Notes: generated from the letters alone by a model not told the origin. Numbered from the stretch's first letter, positions 8,122 to 21,105 are shown. The stretch: DNA of 64,000 nt from Candidatus Hydrogenedens sp. (GCA_012522755.1 JAAYJV010000151.1:62001-126000), one strand, 5' to 3'. Numbers and translations are program-made.

Positions 8122-9638
8122 TCCACGTACAGACGAAATTGTTGAAATCATCCGACGGCAGATCAGTGACTTCACCTGGTCCATGGATATTGGCGAGGTG
8201 GGCACAGTACTTCAAACCGGTGACGGCATAGCCCGTATCTTCGGACTGGATCAGGTTCTTGCCGGTGAAATGCTTGACTTCGGTCATAACGTCAAAGGCA
8301 TGGCTTATAATCTGGAGTCCGATCACGTGGGTGCCATTCTTTTCGGTGATTATCTGAAAGTCAAGGAAGGGGATACGGTCAAAAGAACCTGGGATGTCAC
8401 CTCCGTACCTGTGGGCGAAGGGCTCATAGGCCGGGTTGTGAACGCTCTGGGCGAACCCGTTGACGGGAGCGATCCCATCGAAGCCCAGGGAACCTTGCCT
8501 GTGGAACGTCTGGCTCCCGGTGTGGTGGATCGCCAGCCTGTTACCCGACCTTTGTATACAGGCATCAAAGCCATTGACTCCATGACACCCATCGGCAAAG
8601 GCCAGCGTGAGCTGATTATCGGAGACAGACAGACGGGAAAAACAGCCATTGCTCTGGATACGATGATCAACCAGCGTGGGAAGAATGTGATCTGCATTTA
8701 TGTCGCCATCGGCCAGAAGCAATCCACCGTTGCCCGGCTGGTTCAGGAGCTGACAGACCATGGAGCCATGGAACACTCCATTATTGTTACTGCGGCGGCC
8801 TCAGAACCTGCGCCCATGCAGTTTGTCGCACCTTATACGGGCTGCAGCATGGGTGAATATTTTCGGGATAAAGGACAGGATGCGCTGGTGATTTATGATG
8901 ACCTTTCCAAGCATGCCGTAGCCTATCGTCAGCTCTCTCTGCTTCTGCGCCGTCCTCCCGGGCGGGAAGCCTATCCCGGTGATGTCTTCTATCTTCACAG
9001 CCGTCTGCTTGAACGGGCGGCCGCCATGAGCGACGAGAAGGGAGGCGGAACCCTTTCCGCACTGCCCATTATTGAGACCCAGGCCGGAGACGTTTCCGCT
9101 TATATTCCGACCAATGTGATTTCCATTACAGATGGTCAGATTTATCTTGAATCATCTCTTTTCCACTCCGGCATACGGCCGGCCATCAATCCGGGAATCA
9201 GCGTGAGTCGTGTAGGCGGTTCCGCCCAGACAGCAGCCATGAAAGCGGTGTCCGGGGCATTGCGCCTCGAACTTGCTCAGTTCCGTGAATTGCAGGCTTT
9301 TGCACAATTCGGCAGTGAACTGGATAAGGTTGCCCAGGCCCAGCTGGACCGCGGCATGCGTCTTGTGGAAATTTTCAAGCAGGATCAGTCCTCCCCCATT
9401 TCCGTGGGAATACAGGTATTGATCATCCGTTCCGCTTCTTCGGGGCTCCTTGACGATATGAAAGTGGCTGATCTTGAAGGTTTTCAGCAGGAACTGTGTA
9501 AATATTTTGAAGGCCATCACGAAGCCTTGCTCGATGAACTTGCCACAGCCTCCACCTTTACGGAGGAATTGCAAGAAACAGCCGATAAGGCGCTGGCCTC
9601 TTTTAAAAGCATGTTTTCAGAAGGAGATGTGAAGACGG

Positions 9639-9646
<8 letters not shown>
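8111..9646 (+). CDS. atpA: F-type ATP synthase subunit alpha
   Basis: 511 residues from the ATG at 8111. The same frame extends further upstream, but only inside atpH. The P-loop GDRQTGKTA lies near residue 170, and the alpha-type signature region ([14 protein letters not shown]) near 355. It is a non-catalytic nucleotide-binding subunit of the F1 head. Overlaps with atpH (11 bases) and atpG (8 bases) suggest coupled translation. Confidence 0.97.
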
Positions 9647-12345
<2,699 letters not shown>

Positions 12346-12470
12346 TTCTGCTCTTCAGGCTTTCTGACCCTCCCGTATTTTGTTATACTCTTTGCATATC
12401 CCTCAGGATGGACAACGGCCGGTCTGTTGTTCAGCCGGACACCTGCATTGATTCCACAAAGGCGGCATCC

Positions 12471-14939
12471 ATGGACTTGTTTTCAACCCAATCACCGGCT
12501 GTCAAAGTAGCACTTCCACTGAGCCTGGATAAGGTGTTGACCTGGCTGGTGCCTGCTGAACTGACGGAAAAAGCTCAGCCCGGGATGCGCGTTCTCGTGC
12601 CGATTCAATCTCGTGTGGCTTTGGGAATCATCGTGCAGGTACTTGCAGGCTGTGACCGGCCTGATGCCAGATATCTTATTGATATCCCGGATGATGAACC
12701 TGTTTTTGACCGTCAACTGCTGCGATTGTGCAAATGGATTTCAGAATATTACTGCTGCTCCTGGGGTGAAGCTCTCTTTTCCGCTCTCCCCTCCTTTCTG
12801 AAAAAGGCACCGACAAAACGTTATTATCTGAATCAGGATCGTCTGGAGAGCGGGCCTTTTTCAGGAGCACAGCGCCTGGTGATTGGAGCGCTCTACAGCC
12901 AAAGCCCTCTTACGCTGGCGCAACTCTCCAAAAAGGCGGAAGGAAAATCGCTGGCAAGTTCCGTTAAAACCCTCCTCGCACGGGGAATCATCCGGGAGGA
13001 ACTTCTTTTCAGGGATCGGGCCCGCTCCATTGTCACGGAAACACGGGTGACACTGGCTGACGGTGCTCCCAGTGATCAGGAAACACTCAACAGCCTTCAG
13101 CGAAAAGCACCACGCCAGGGTGCCCTCTATCTTGATCTGCTTTATGGTGAGAAAGAACAGTCCGCTGATCTGTTGTGCCGTCGTCACAATACGACCAAGG
13201 CTGTCTTGAAAGGCCTGGAAAAGCGGGGGTGGATTCATCTGAAAGAAATAGAGGTCTACCGCCAGCCTGATCTGAAAGCCGATGCACGCTCCAAAACAAA
13301 ACTCACTCTCAATCAAGAGCAGCAGCATGCTTATGATGCGCTCTGTGCTCCTCTGCAGGACAATGCCTATCACTGTTTTCTTCTCCACGGCATCACCGGA
13401 TCCGGAAAGACGGAAGTATATTTGCAGGTCATTGAAAAGGCTCTGGCACTGGGAAAAACAGCGCTCATGCTTGTTCCTGAAATTTCGCTGACTCCACAGA
13501 CTGTAGGCCGCTTTTATGCACGCTTCGAACAGGATATCGCTGTCTTTCACAGCGCTTTGAGCGAGGGCGAACGTTATGATGCCTGGCGACGAACCAGAGA
13601 GGGGAAAGTACGTATTGTTGTGGGGGCCCGATCCGCCCTTTTTGCACCGCTCAACAATATCGGGGTCATTGTAGTGGATGAAGAACACGACTCTTCCTAT
13701 AAACAGGGAGAAACGCCCCGCTATCATGGACGGGATCTGGCCATTGTCCGTGCACGCATGGAAAAAGCCATTTGCATTCTAGGTTCCGCCACGCCTTCTG
13801 TTGAGTCTTTTTTCAATTCACAACATGAAAAATCAACCTGTCTCGCTTTGTATAACCGTGCCACGGAGGGAACACTTCCGGAAGTACGTGTGATTGACAT
13901 GCGTCGGGAGGCGGCTGAAAATCCGGGAAAACTCATCCTTTCAACGGAGCTGGAAAAAGCGATTCTGAAACGGGTTGAGAAAAAAGAACAGGTTATTCTG
14001 CTGCTCAACAGGCGGGGCTTCGCTCCTGTCGTGCTCTGCCCCATCTGCGGGTGGGTCCCTGAATGCTCTGATTGCCAGGTGAGCCTCACCTATCACCGGA
14101 AAGGCTCCGCCCTTCAATGCCACTACTGTCAGGCCACCCGGCCCAATCCATTGGTCTGTGGTGAATGTGGATTCAACCCTCTTCTGTATCTGGGTCTGGG
14201 CACACAAAAAGCCGAAGATTATCTGCTGCGCAGTTTTGGTGATGCCCGGGTCGAAAGGATGGATGCTGACACCACGGCCGGGAGAGGCGGCCACGCAAAG
14301 ATTCTGGAGCGTTTCGCCCGACGGGAAATCGATATTCTCATAGGCACGCAAATGCTGGCAAAAGGCCATGATTATCCTGGTGTTACGCTGGTAGGAGTGA
14401 TCAACGCCGATGCAGGGCTGACTTTGCCCGACTTCCGTGCGGCGGAACAGGCTTTTCAGCTGCTGACCCAGGTGGCCGGTCGGGCCGGTCGAGGTTCCCT
14501 TCGCGGTGAAGTTCTTATCCAGACCCACCGTCCCAATCATTATGCCGTTCAGACCGCTTCCCGTCATGATTATGCGGCCTTCTACCGTCATGAGATCAGA
14601 GAACGGGAAGCAGCGGGCTATCCTCCCTTTCGACGGATGGTCAATTTTATGATTGAAGGAAACGATCCTCTGCATACGGAAAGAGCCAGTGTTCTTCTCA
14701 GACGGCTGGCTGTACAGGAAGTGGAAAAGCTCGGTTATCGGGGAGTGGCTCTTCTGGGACCGGCTCCGGCCGCCATACGGCGCATCAAAAAAACCTATCG
14801 CTGGAATTTCGCAATGTTGTCACGCAGTTCAGCCAGAATCAATACCCTTTCCCGCGCTCTTCGTGAAGCCTTTGAGAACAACCGGCCTGAGGGTAATATC
14901 AGGATCAAGGTGGATCTGGATCCTTATGGCATGTTTTAA
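12471..14939 (+). CDS. priA: Primosomal helicase PriA
   Basis: The superfamily-2 helicase that reloads the replisome at stalled forks and D-loops. After the DNA-binding N-terminus (VALPLSLDK) come the Walker A motif GITGSGKTEVY, the Walker B box VVDEEHDSSYKQ and the two-zinc cysteine cluster (CPICGWVPECSDC, then CHYC and CGECG), followed by the helicase C-terminal domain (GTQMLAKGHDYPG). An ATG at 12408 would add 21 residues unlike the family N-terminus, so 12471 is preferred. A TATACT box at 12384-12389 suggests a promoter separate from the ATP synthase operon. Confidence 0.95.
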   Translation: MDLFSTQSPAVKVALPLSLDKVLTWLVPAELTEKAQPGMRVLVPIQSRVALGIIVQVLAGCDRPDARYLIDIPDDEPVFDRQLLRLCKWISEYYCCSWGEALFSALPSFLKKAPTKRYYLNQDRLESGPFSGAQRLVIGALYSQSPLTLAQLSKKAEGKSLASSVKTLLARGIIREELLFRDRARSIVTETRVTLADGAPSDQETLNSLQRKAPRQGALYLDLLYGEKEQSADLLCRRHNTTKAVLKGLEKRGWIHLKEIEVYRQPDLKADARSKTKLTLNQEQQHAYDALCAPLQDNAYHCFLLHGITGSGKTEVYLQVIEKALALGKTALMLVPEISLTPQTVGRFYARFEQDIAVFHSALSEGERYDAWRRTREGKVRIVVGARSALFAPLNNIGVIVVDEEHDSSYKQGETPRYHGRDLAIVRARMEKAICILGSATPSVESFFNSQHEKSTCLALYNRATEGTLPEVRVIDMRREAAENPGKLILSTELEKAILKRVEKKEQVILLLNRRGFAPVVLCPICGWVPECSDCQVSLTYHRKGSALQCHYCQATRPNPLVCGECGFNPLLYLGLGTQKAEDYLLRSFGDARVERMDADTTAGRGGHAKILERFARREIDILIGTQMLAKGHDYPGVTLVGVINADAGLTLPDFRAAEQAFQLLTQVAGRAGRGSLRGEVLIQTHRPNHYAVQTASRHDYAAFYRHEIREREAAGYPPFRRMVNFMIEGNDPLHTERASVLLRRLAVQEVEKLGYRGVALLGPAPAAIRRIKKTYRWNFAMLSRSSARINTLSRALREAFENNRPEGNIRIKVDLDPYGMF

Positions 14940-14971
14940 GACCAAACAGAAAGAAAAAGAGACGAAGGCAT

Positions 14972-15002
14972 AAAAAAAGGCTTATGCTGATGCATAAGCC
15001 TT
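14972..15002 (-). terminator. Terminator of the initiator tRNA transcript
   Basis: An 11-bp perfect stem (14977-14987 with 14992-15002) with a four-base loop, followed in the minus direction by seven T. It lies just past the 3' end of the tRNA and also within the 3' flank of priA. Confidence 0.85.
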
Positions 15003-15011
15003 ATGGAATAT

Positions 15012-15087
<76 letters not shown>

Positions 15088-15134
15088 TCATTTTCTGAAG
15101 CCATTGTAACAGATAGAAGAAGGGTACATCAAGT
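15088..15134. repeat. Direct repeat, left copy
   Basis: An imperfect repeat of about 47 bases whose core at 15106-15134 (29 bases) is identical to 16162-16190. It begins at the 5' edge of the initiator tRNA. The two copies bracket about 1.05 kb containing the pRiA4b-ORF3-like gene. Confidence 0.8.
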
Positions 15135-15433
15135 TGTTTTGGGAAGATATGTAAGCATTTTTGAAGTTTTGCTTCTTTTTTTTCATCAGAAACGCGAAGC
15201 AAGCAAAACCGAAGGAAAGCGAAGAAAACCTTCAACAGAACGGTGTCATCCGGGATTTTTCCGATCAGCGAGTTCAGATAGTTTCCCGCAAGCTGAACAC
15301 ACAAAGAAATGGTGAGGATGACGGGTGCTTTCCGCCTCCATATAACCATGGAAAAGCTCAATTGACTGCCCGTACTCGCAGCCGCTCATCGTTTTGATCC
15401 AGAGGAAATATTTTACATGTATCTGGGGCGCGA

Positions 15434-16027
15434 TCAGCTCAAGTACTGTAACAGTGCACCGTTCACGGCTTCCATGTCGAATTTTTCGCTGTCATACCCC
15501 TTTCCCTCAGGAAATACATAGGATATCCATTCTTTCATAGCCCGATGCTCTTTATGCTTCGGATTCTTGATGGCCTCGCAAAATTCATAATAACCCGGCA
15601 CACTTCCCACATCTTCAGGTGGACAGGCCCTTGCTCCGTCCAGGCATTCTACTAAGGGTCTTCCAAGGACCTGACCGGTGGCATCTTGTGTGACCGGGAT
15701 GTATCGCTTGTCTTCAACCCTTATCTCATGCTCCCAACAGTCTCCAAAGTCATAAATATACTGAAAGGAGCGTCCCTTGGCTTTTATCAAATCCATCAGG
15801 CGATATTTGGCGACATCCAGTCCTTCGTCTTCGAACTCCGGGCTTTCGATATAGTGTTTTCCTGATATCTCAAATTCATAGAGATGACAACTCTGCCAGC
15901 CCATTATAATCTGAATGACATCGTGGAGTCTGTCGAGGGAAAAAAAGCCCGGCACGACAAAACGCCGCCAAATTTCCGGCTCAATATATTTCAACTTGAT
16001 CTTTAATAGATACCGGTGTTCATCCAT
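15434..16027 (-). CDS. pRiA4b ORF-3-like family protein
   Basis: 197 residues. It matches the family first noted as ORF-3 of plasmid pRiA4b: an N-terminal strand with EPEIWRRFVVPG, a helix LDRLHDVIQIIMGW, then DFGDCWEHEI near residue 93 and a C-terminal ACPPEDVGSVPGYYEF segment near 136-151. The molecular function is not known; members are common on mobile and accessory DNA. A GAGGG ribosome site precedes the ATG. The gene lies alone between two direct repeats beside the initiator tRNA, which suggests insertion of an accessory cassette. The remaining flanks (15135-15433, 16028-16143) show no other gene. Confidence 0.85.
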   Translation of the reverse strand: MDEHRYLLKIKLKYIEPEIWRRFVVPGFFSLDRLHDVIQIIMGWQSCHLYEFEISGKHYIESPEFEDEGLDVAKYRLMDLIKAKGRSFQYIYDFGDCWEHEIRVEDKRYIPVTQDATGQVLGRPLVECLDGARACPPEDVGSVPGYYEFCEAIKNPKHKEHRAMKEWISYVFPEGKGYDSEKFDMEAVNGALLQYLS

Positions 16028-16143
16028 GATTTTTCCCTCATATGGTCACAGTCAATAACAGGATGGTAAACAGGTCAAGGATTCAGCGCTTGACGTCTCT
16101 CTGTCCTGGATAAAATCAGCAACGGACACGACTCTATCCCGCA

Positions 16144-16190
16144 TCATTTTTTCAAGGCATCGTAACAGATAGAAGAAGGGTACATCAAGT
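16144..16190. repeat. Direct repeat, right copy
   Basis: The second copy of the repeat at 15088-15134, same orientation; 29 identical bases at 16162-16190. Confidence 0.8.
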
Positions 16191-16234
16191 GTTTTTCTCA
16201 GCACAATCGTACTCGTAATAGTAACCCCAAAGCA

Positions 16235-16562
16235 GCACAGCCGCAACCAAATGAACTTTTTTTTTCACAAAGACTTTTAGAACCACAGATGAACACCGAT
16301 CAACACTGATAAATTAAAGACCTTGGGTCGCGCAGCCTGGGAACGCCAATTTCCACATTGGCAGGACACCCGGGAAAAGACCATGACTTATGTATGCATT
16401 TGACGGGAGAACAAAGACTCAGAGTTTATAAAGGCTTTTATTCAATTCATGGCCAGTAAAAGATCTATTGCCGAATCACTGTTTACAAAATGTCGATGTC
16501 ATAACACGCTGTCAGCCAATGTGGAAATTGGCGATCCCAGGAGTGAATCTCAAGGTCTTTCA
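16235..16562. repeat. Palindromic dispersed repeat, copy 1
   Basis: About 328 bases closely similar to 52674-52982. It contains two 27-base inverted arms (16336-16362 and 16515-16541, 26 of 27 matching). Each arm itself contains a small hairpin, GCCAAT-TTCCAC-ATTGGC. The repeats just outside the arms are also roughly inverted (AAAGACCTTG near 16316). This is the layout of a REP/BIME or MITE-like noncoding element. No transposase is nearby. Confidence 0.8.
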
Positions 16563-16640
16563 GGGTTCCCCAAAGGATTATTTGTTCGTGATTATCAGAA
16601 GACAGCTTGCAGAAATCCAGGAACCTTTTTTTAAAGAATT

Positions 16641-17777
16641 TTAACGGACCTGACTTTTTCTTCCCAGACATCCCAGTCCGCGGTCAATGAGCCGGGCCCG
16701 TTCAACGCTTCTGTCAATATAGAGGGGGCTTATGCCGAGGATCTGATCACCGAGCATGAGCCGGACATTTCCGCATTCGGTGCCCTGCTCCACAGGAGCT
16801 TCGAGAGCGACGGGAGCGGTAATCTCCAGGAAGAGTTTTTCGCTGTCTTCCTTTTTGATGAGTGCCGTAATATCTTTAGAAGCACGAAGGCCGACAACTT
16901 CGTCCAGACTTTTTTCCACAGGGATACTTTTGCCGATGGCCATGCCACTGAAAACAGGCTGAATACGCATGACTTTATCAAAGCATTCATTGAGGATATC
17001 GCGGGTATGATTGAAGCGTCCTTCTCTGTCGCTGCCCATGAGCACTGCAATAAGACGGATATCATCTTTCTGAGCAGTGGCTGTGAGACAAAAGCCGGAT
17101 GCGCGGATGTAGCCTGTTTTGAGTCCGTCACAGCCGGGCATGCGGTCCATGAGTTTGTTCGTGCTGGGCCGTGCCGGTGTTCCCGGACGGAGCGTATATT
17201 CTTTCGTGCTGGACCGTCGCAGGGTATGGGGTATTTTGAGAGATTCCCGGCCCAATATGGCCATGTCCCGGGCTGAGGTGAGATCAAAGTTTTCCCGGTC
17301 ACTGGGCGGCAGACCATGGACACTGGTAAAATGCGTCTGGCTCATTCCCAATTCCCGTGCCCGTGTGTTCATGGCCTCCAAACAGTCCGGCACACTTCCG
17401 AAGAGGGTTTCCGCCACAGCTACGGAGGCATCATTTGCGGAGAGGACGGACATGGCCATGAGCATCTGTTCCAGTGGATAGACGTCGCCGGCTGCAAGAT
17501 ACACCTGGGTACCTCCCATGCTCTGTGCAAATTTAGAGACTTGTATGGGTGTATCGTAAGTCCATTTCCCCGCTTCCACGCCTTCATCCGCCAGGAGCAT
17601 GAGCATCATCTTGAGCATACTTGCCGGGGGTCGCTGCAGATCGGCATTTGATTCCGTAATCACCAGACCCGTCTCCACTTCAATGCATATGTAACTGAGG
17701 GGAAGTTGTTCGTATTGTTGTTGTACGGTTTGAGTTGTCAAACAAAGGGAAAGGGTGGCAATCAAACTTAAAATCAT
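16641..17777 (-). CDS. dacA: D-alanyl-D-alanine carboxypeptidase, PBP5 type
   Basis: 378 residues with an N-terminal signal peptide. The penicillin-binding active site is complete: SMLK (S53, K56), SAN (113-115) and KTG (220-222). These enzymes sit on the periplasmic face and trim the terminal D-Ala from peptidoglycan stem peptides. A second, beta-rich C-terminal domain follows, as in PBP5; an amphipathic anchor at the extreme C-terminus is not obvious. It lies 25 bases after the histidine kinase and is probably cotranscribed with it. Confidence 0.92.
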   Translation of the reverse strand: MILSLIATLSLCLTTQTVQQQYEQLPLSYICIEVETGLVITESNADLQRPPASMLKMMLMLLADEGVEAGKWTYDTPIQVSKFAQSMGGTQVYLAAGDVYPLEQMLMAMSVLSANDASVAVAETLFGSVPDCLEAMNTRARELGMSQTHFTSVHGLPPSDRENFDLTSARDMAILGRESLKIPHTLRRSSTKEYTLRPGTPARPSTNKLMDRMPGCDGLKTGYIRASGFCLTATAQKDDIRLIAVLMGSDREGRFNHTRDILNECFDKVMRIQPVFSGMAIGKSIPVEKSLDEVVGLRASKDITALIKKEDSEKLFLEITAPVALEAPVEQGTECGNVRLMLGDQILGISPLYIDRSVERARLIDRGLGCLGRKSQVR

Positions 17778-17802
17778 ACTTTATCGGGCTCCTCATGAAG
17801 AC

Positions 17803-20607
17803 TTATGACTGTTTGTTTTCTGTGGTTTGTGATTTTTCTTTCTGCAGATCCCGTTGTTTTTTAATGAGTCCTGTCATATCGCTTATGGGAAAAGGCTTGT
17901 GCAGTACGCCGGCGATACCGTCGAGATCACCGGCGGCATCCACGGTATTGCGCATCCCTGAAAGCAGATAGAGGGGTACCCGGGCTGTTTCGGGATCACT
18001 GAAATAATTGTTGAGCAATTCTGAAAGTTGTCCCGAGGTGATATCAGCATCGAGAAAGGCGGCATCGGTTCTTTTCTGCCGGACAAGTTCGGGAAGCCTT
18101 TCCGGGGCATTGGCAATGCGTGCATCAATATTTTGCAAGTGCAGCGCCTTGTTCATCCATTCCAGAAATTCGGAATCCTGGTCCACTACGACAGCTTGCA
18201 GTTTGTCCGAATCAAAGACCAGGCTCTCGTCTTCCATACCGTTTTTATAACTTTCCTGACCGGTGATAATGTAGAGTATTTTGTCGGTCAGACTCTGGGC
18301 TGTGCAAGGCTTGTAATGCAAATACAGGTTTGAATCTGTTTCAACTGTGAGACGGATAGTCTCCCCTTCTTCGTTGGTGAGGACAAGAATGGGCAGTCCG
18401 GCCAGAGCAAATTGCTGACGCAATATCCGGCGGGAAGTGGCTCCGGCCACGTCAGCCGGTGCATCGTTAATGAGAATGAGATCAAAGTCTCTGGGCTCCG
18501 TCCACCGGGTTACCTCGTAGGCATTGGCTGCTATGGTCACCTGACAATGCCGCAGAGGCGACAGCGTTGTGAAGGCCTGTTGCCGTTCAGGGCTTTCCTC
18601 AACGAGAAGAATGCTGAGCTCAGAAAGAACCGGGATACTCTCCTCTTTGACTCCGGAGAGATAGGCCGCTTCGGGGAACTGGACAGTGAATGTGGTGCCG
18701 CTTCCTTTGTCACTCTGGAGGGAGATGAAACCGTCATGGGCCTGCACAATGGTTTGAGCTATGGAGAGGCCTATACCGGCTCCCTCATACTGACGCGTTT
18801 TGGAACTGTCCACCTGGAAGAAACGGGAAAAGATTTTTTCATGGTATTTGGGATCTATGCCGATTCCCGTATCGATGACTTCAAAGGAAACAGTGCGGTG
18901 GGCTTTCATGGAAACGCGTATGGCAACTGTACCGCCGCTGTCCGTGAATTTGAGGGCGTTATTCAGCAAAATGCCCAGCACTTGACTGATCTTGTCCCTG
19001 TCTCCCCAGCTGTAAATGGCACCTTCAGGAACTTCAACCTGGAGTGCGACACTTTTTTCTTCAGCCGCGGGCACCAATGCTGTCATGGCTTCCTGGGCCA
19101 GCACACAGGCATCATAGAGATTGGAGGCGATCTGAATACCCCGTATCTGCATGCGACTGAATTCAATGAGTTCGTTGATATGGTTGAGCAGATGTCGGGC
19201 ATTACGGTCCATGATCACAAGCGCGCGCCGCTGTTCATCGCTGACAGAGCCCATATCATCCTCTTTGAGCATTTCGATATACCCCTGAATGGTTGTCAGA
19301 GGAGTCCGTAATTCATGGGTGATGTTGGAAAGGAAGCCATCTTTGGCTCTATCGTGGAGGCGCAGTTCTTCGTTGGCACGTTCCAGATCACGGGCCCGGG
19401 CCATGAGCTGCAGCTGCATGCGTTTAAGATCGCCGATTGGCGTAATCACGAGAGAAAAGCCCTTGTGTTCTTCTTCTTCCGTGCTGAGATAGGCAACACC
19501 GACGAGGGCGGAAGTCTCCTGATCACCAGCACCCAAAAGATCAATTTCCTGACGAAGGGCCTGACCGGGCTTGTGCTCCATGGACTTTGAAAAGAGATTC
19601 ATCAGCCGGGAACGACCGACAGAGTCTACAAAGTCAAAAATCTCCCGGTCAATAAGCGATTTATCTTCTGTACTGAGGATTCTGCGGGCCTGCTCATTGG
19701 CAAAGCGGATTTTGTAATCCAGATCGACGGTAATGAAACCTTCGTTCATGGAGAGCAGCAGTTGTCGCAGACGTTCTTCAGAGAGATGGAGTTTCCGCGT
19801 TTGTTTGTCCACCAGTTGCTGAAGTCCCCGGGCATACTGTTCCACCCGCACGGTAAGTTTACGATGCTCCGTAATGTCACGTATGGTGGCCATGGTAAGA
19901 GAGTGCTGCCCGTGTTTGTCAAAGACAGGCGCTCCGTTAAGCAGGAGGATGCGCTCTTCATCATTGACCTGCCAGGCAATTTCATATTCGTTGGCGACAC
20001 CCACAGCCCGGTTGTCCAGTTGGCGTGCAATCGTTTCCAGCCCGAAGGACAGGGCCAGATCGCGGGCATTGCTGCCGATAACAGATTTCCGGTCTTTACC
20101 GAAGATATCCAGAGCACGCTGGTTCACCAGAAGAACGGTGCCATCAGGTGTACTGAGGATGAATCCATCGGAGATATGTTCGGCCAGGAAACGAAAGCGT
20201 TCCGTGAGTTCCTCTATCCCCTCCCCTTTACGCATGATCCCCATGAAAACGACAATAAAGCCCACCAGAAGACTGAATATCCCTATGGAGCGGGAGATGG
20301 CGTGGACGGTATCGGTTACATATTCAGATTCGCTGAGTGTATCAAAAACTCCCGAAAAGACCAGAGAGGCGCCAGCCACCAGAAGAAGGAAGCCCAGTAC
20401 CATGCCGAGCCGTTCCATGGGGCTGGTGTAATAGCGGACAAGAAGGCTGCTGCCCGCATAGAAAGGTACCAGAACAGAAATAACAAGAACAGCTGCGCGA
20501 AGGGCGATATGATCGAGTTGCTGAGAAAAAGCAACTCCGCCCAATCCGATCAGGGCCGGAATAATGTAATAGGTTAATCTTCGCTTTGCGACTGATGGCA
20601 GATTCAT
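17803..20607 (-). CDS. Hybrid sensor histidine kinase with two receiver domains
   Basis: 934 residues. Order: four or five membrane helices (about 10-125) with no large periplasmic domain, two PAS domains (about 135-250 and 275-390), HisKA with phospho-acceptor H431 in HELRTP, and HATPase with NALKFT near 550 and DTGIGI near 580. Two CheY-like domains follow. In the first (about 663-785) the phospho-aspartate position is N714 and the acidic pair is EE, so it is probably not phosphorylated; its lysine (K766) is kept. The second (about 803-915) has D853 and K904 and looks functional. There is no DNA-binding output, so a separate regulator is needed. It lies between rnhA and dacA in one direction, which hints at a link with envelope control, but that is inference. 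Confidence 0.92.
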   Translation of the reverse strand: MNLPSVAKRRLTYYIIPALIGLGGVAFSQQLDHIALRAAVLVISVLVPFYAGSSLLVRYYTSPMERLGMVLGFLLLVAGASLVFSGVFDTLSESEYVTDTVHAISRSIGIFSLLVGFIVVFMGIMRKGEGIEELTERFRFLAEHISDGFILSTPDGTVLLVNQRALDIFGKDRKSVIGSNARDLALSFGLETIARQLDNRAVGVANEYEIAWQVNDEERILLLNGAPVFDKHGQHSLTMATIRDITEHRKLTVRVEQYARGLQQLVDKQTRKLHLSEERLRQLLLSMNEGFITVDLDYKIRFANEQARRILSTEDKSLIDREIFDFVDSVGRSRLMNLFSKSMEHKPGQALRQEIDLLGAGDQETSALVGVAYLSTEEEEHKGFSLVITPIGDLKRMQLQLMARARDLERANEELRLHDRAKDGFLSNITHELRTPLTTIQGYIEMLKEDDMGSVSDEQRRALVIMDRNARHLLNHINELIEFSRMQIRGIQIASNLYDACVLAQEAMTALVPAAEEKSVALQVEVPEGAIYSWGDRDKISQVLGILLNNALKFTDSGGTVAIRVSMKAHRTVSFEVIDTGIGIDPKYHEKIFSRFFQVDSSKTRQYEGAGIGLSIAQTIVQAHDGFISLQSDKGSGTTFTVQFPEAAYLSGVKEESIPVLSELSILLVEESPERQQAFTTLSPLRHCQVTIAANAYEVTRWTEPRDFDLILINDAPADVAGATSRRILRQQFALAGLPILVLTNEEGETIRLTVETDSNLYLHYKPCTAQSLTDKILYIITGQESYKNGMEDESLVFDSDKLQAVVVDQDSEFLEWMNKALHLQNIDARIANAPERLPELVRQKRTDAAFLDADITSGQLSELLNNYFSDPETARVPLYLLSGMRNTVDAAGDLDGIAGVLHKPFPISDMTGLIKKQRDLQKEKSQTTENKQS

Positions 20608-20646
20608 AAGCCCCGTCTCTTGTCTGGCCGTTGAAGTATATTCATT

Positions 20647-21105
20647 TCAGCTCTCCCGTGACAGTCCGGCTCGCTGTTCTTCTATAGCCTTGCCGGCAAG
20701 ACGATCACAAGCCTCATTCAGTGGATTCCCGGCATGACCTCGAACCCAGACCCATTCTATATCATGTTGCCGGGCGAGGGCATCCAGTGCTTCCCACAAG
20801 TCCCGATTCAAAACAGGCTCATTCCGGCGTTTCCAATTATTGCGCTTCCAGCCTGCAAGCCATTCTGTCATGCCTCTTACCAGATAATTGGAGTCTGAAT
20901 GGAGCGTCACCCGGCAGGGACGTTTGAGGGCCGATAAGGCTTCTATGGCCGCTGTCATTTCCATGCGATTGTTCGTGGAATCTGGATGCCCACCGTAAAT
21001 CTCTTTGCGATGGCGGCCGCAAATCATAATGGCTCCCCACCCTCCGATCCCGGGGTTGGGTTCGCATCCGCCGTCTGTGTAGATAGTCACTTGCAGTTTT
21101 GTCAT
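20647..21105 (-). CDS. rnhA: Ribonuclease HI
   Basis: 152 residues, normal length. The catalytic acids D11, E49, D71 and D134, plus H124, are all present in their usual contexts (YTDGGCEPNPG, NNRMEM, HSDSNY, GHAGNPLNEACD). It removes RNA from RNA-DNA hybrids. It is the first gene of a probable rnhA-kinase-dacA operon. Confidence 0.96.
   Translation of the reverse strand: MTKLQVTIYTDGGCEPNPGIGGWGAIMICGRHRKEIYGGHPDSTNNRMEMTAAIEALSALKRPCRVTLHSDSNYLVRGMTEWLAGWKRNNWKRRNEPVLNRDLWEALDALARQHDIEWVWVRGHAGNPLNEACDRLAGKAIEEQRAGLSRES

Noticed and set aside
15088-16640. Insertion sequence or integrative element
   Set aside because: No transposase, integrase or terminal inverted repeat with target duplication could be identified; only direct repeats and a palindromic element.
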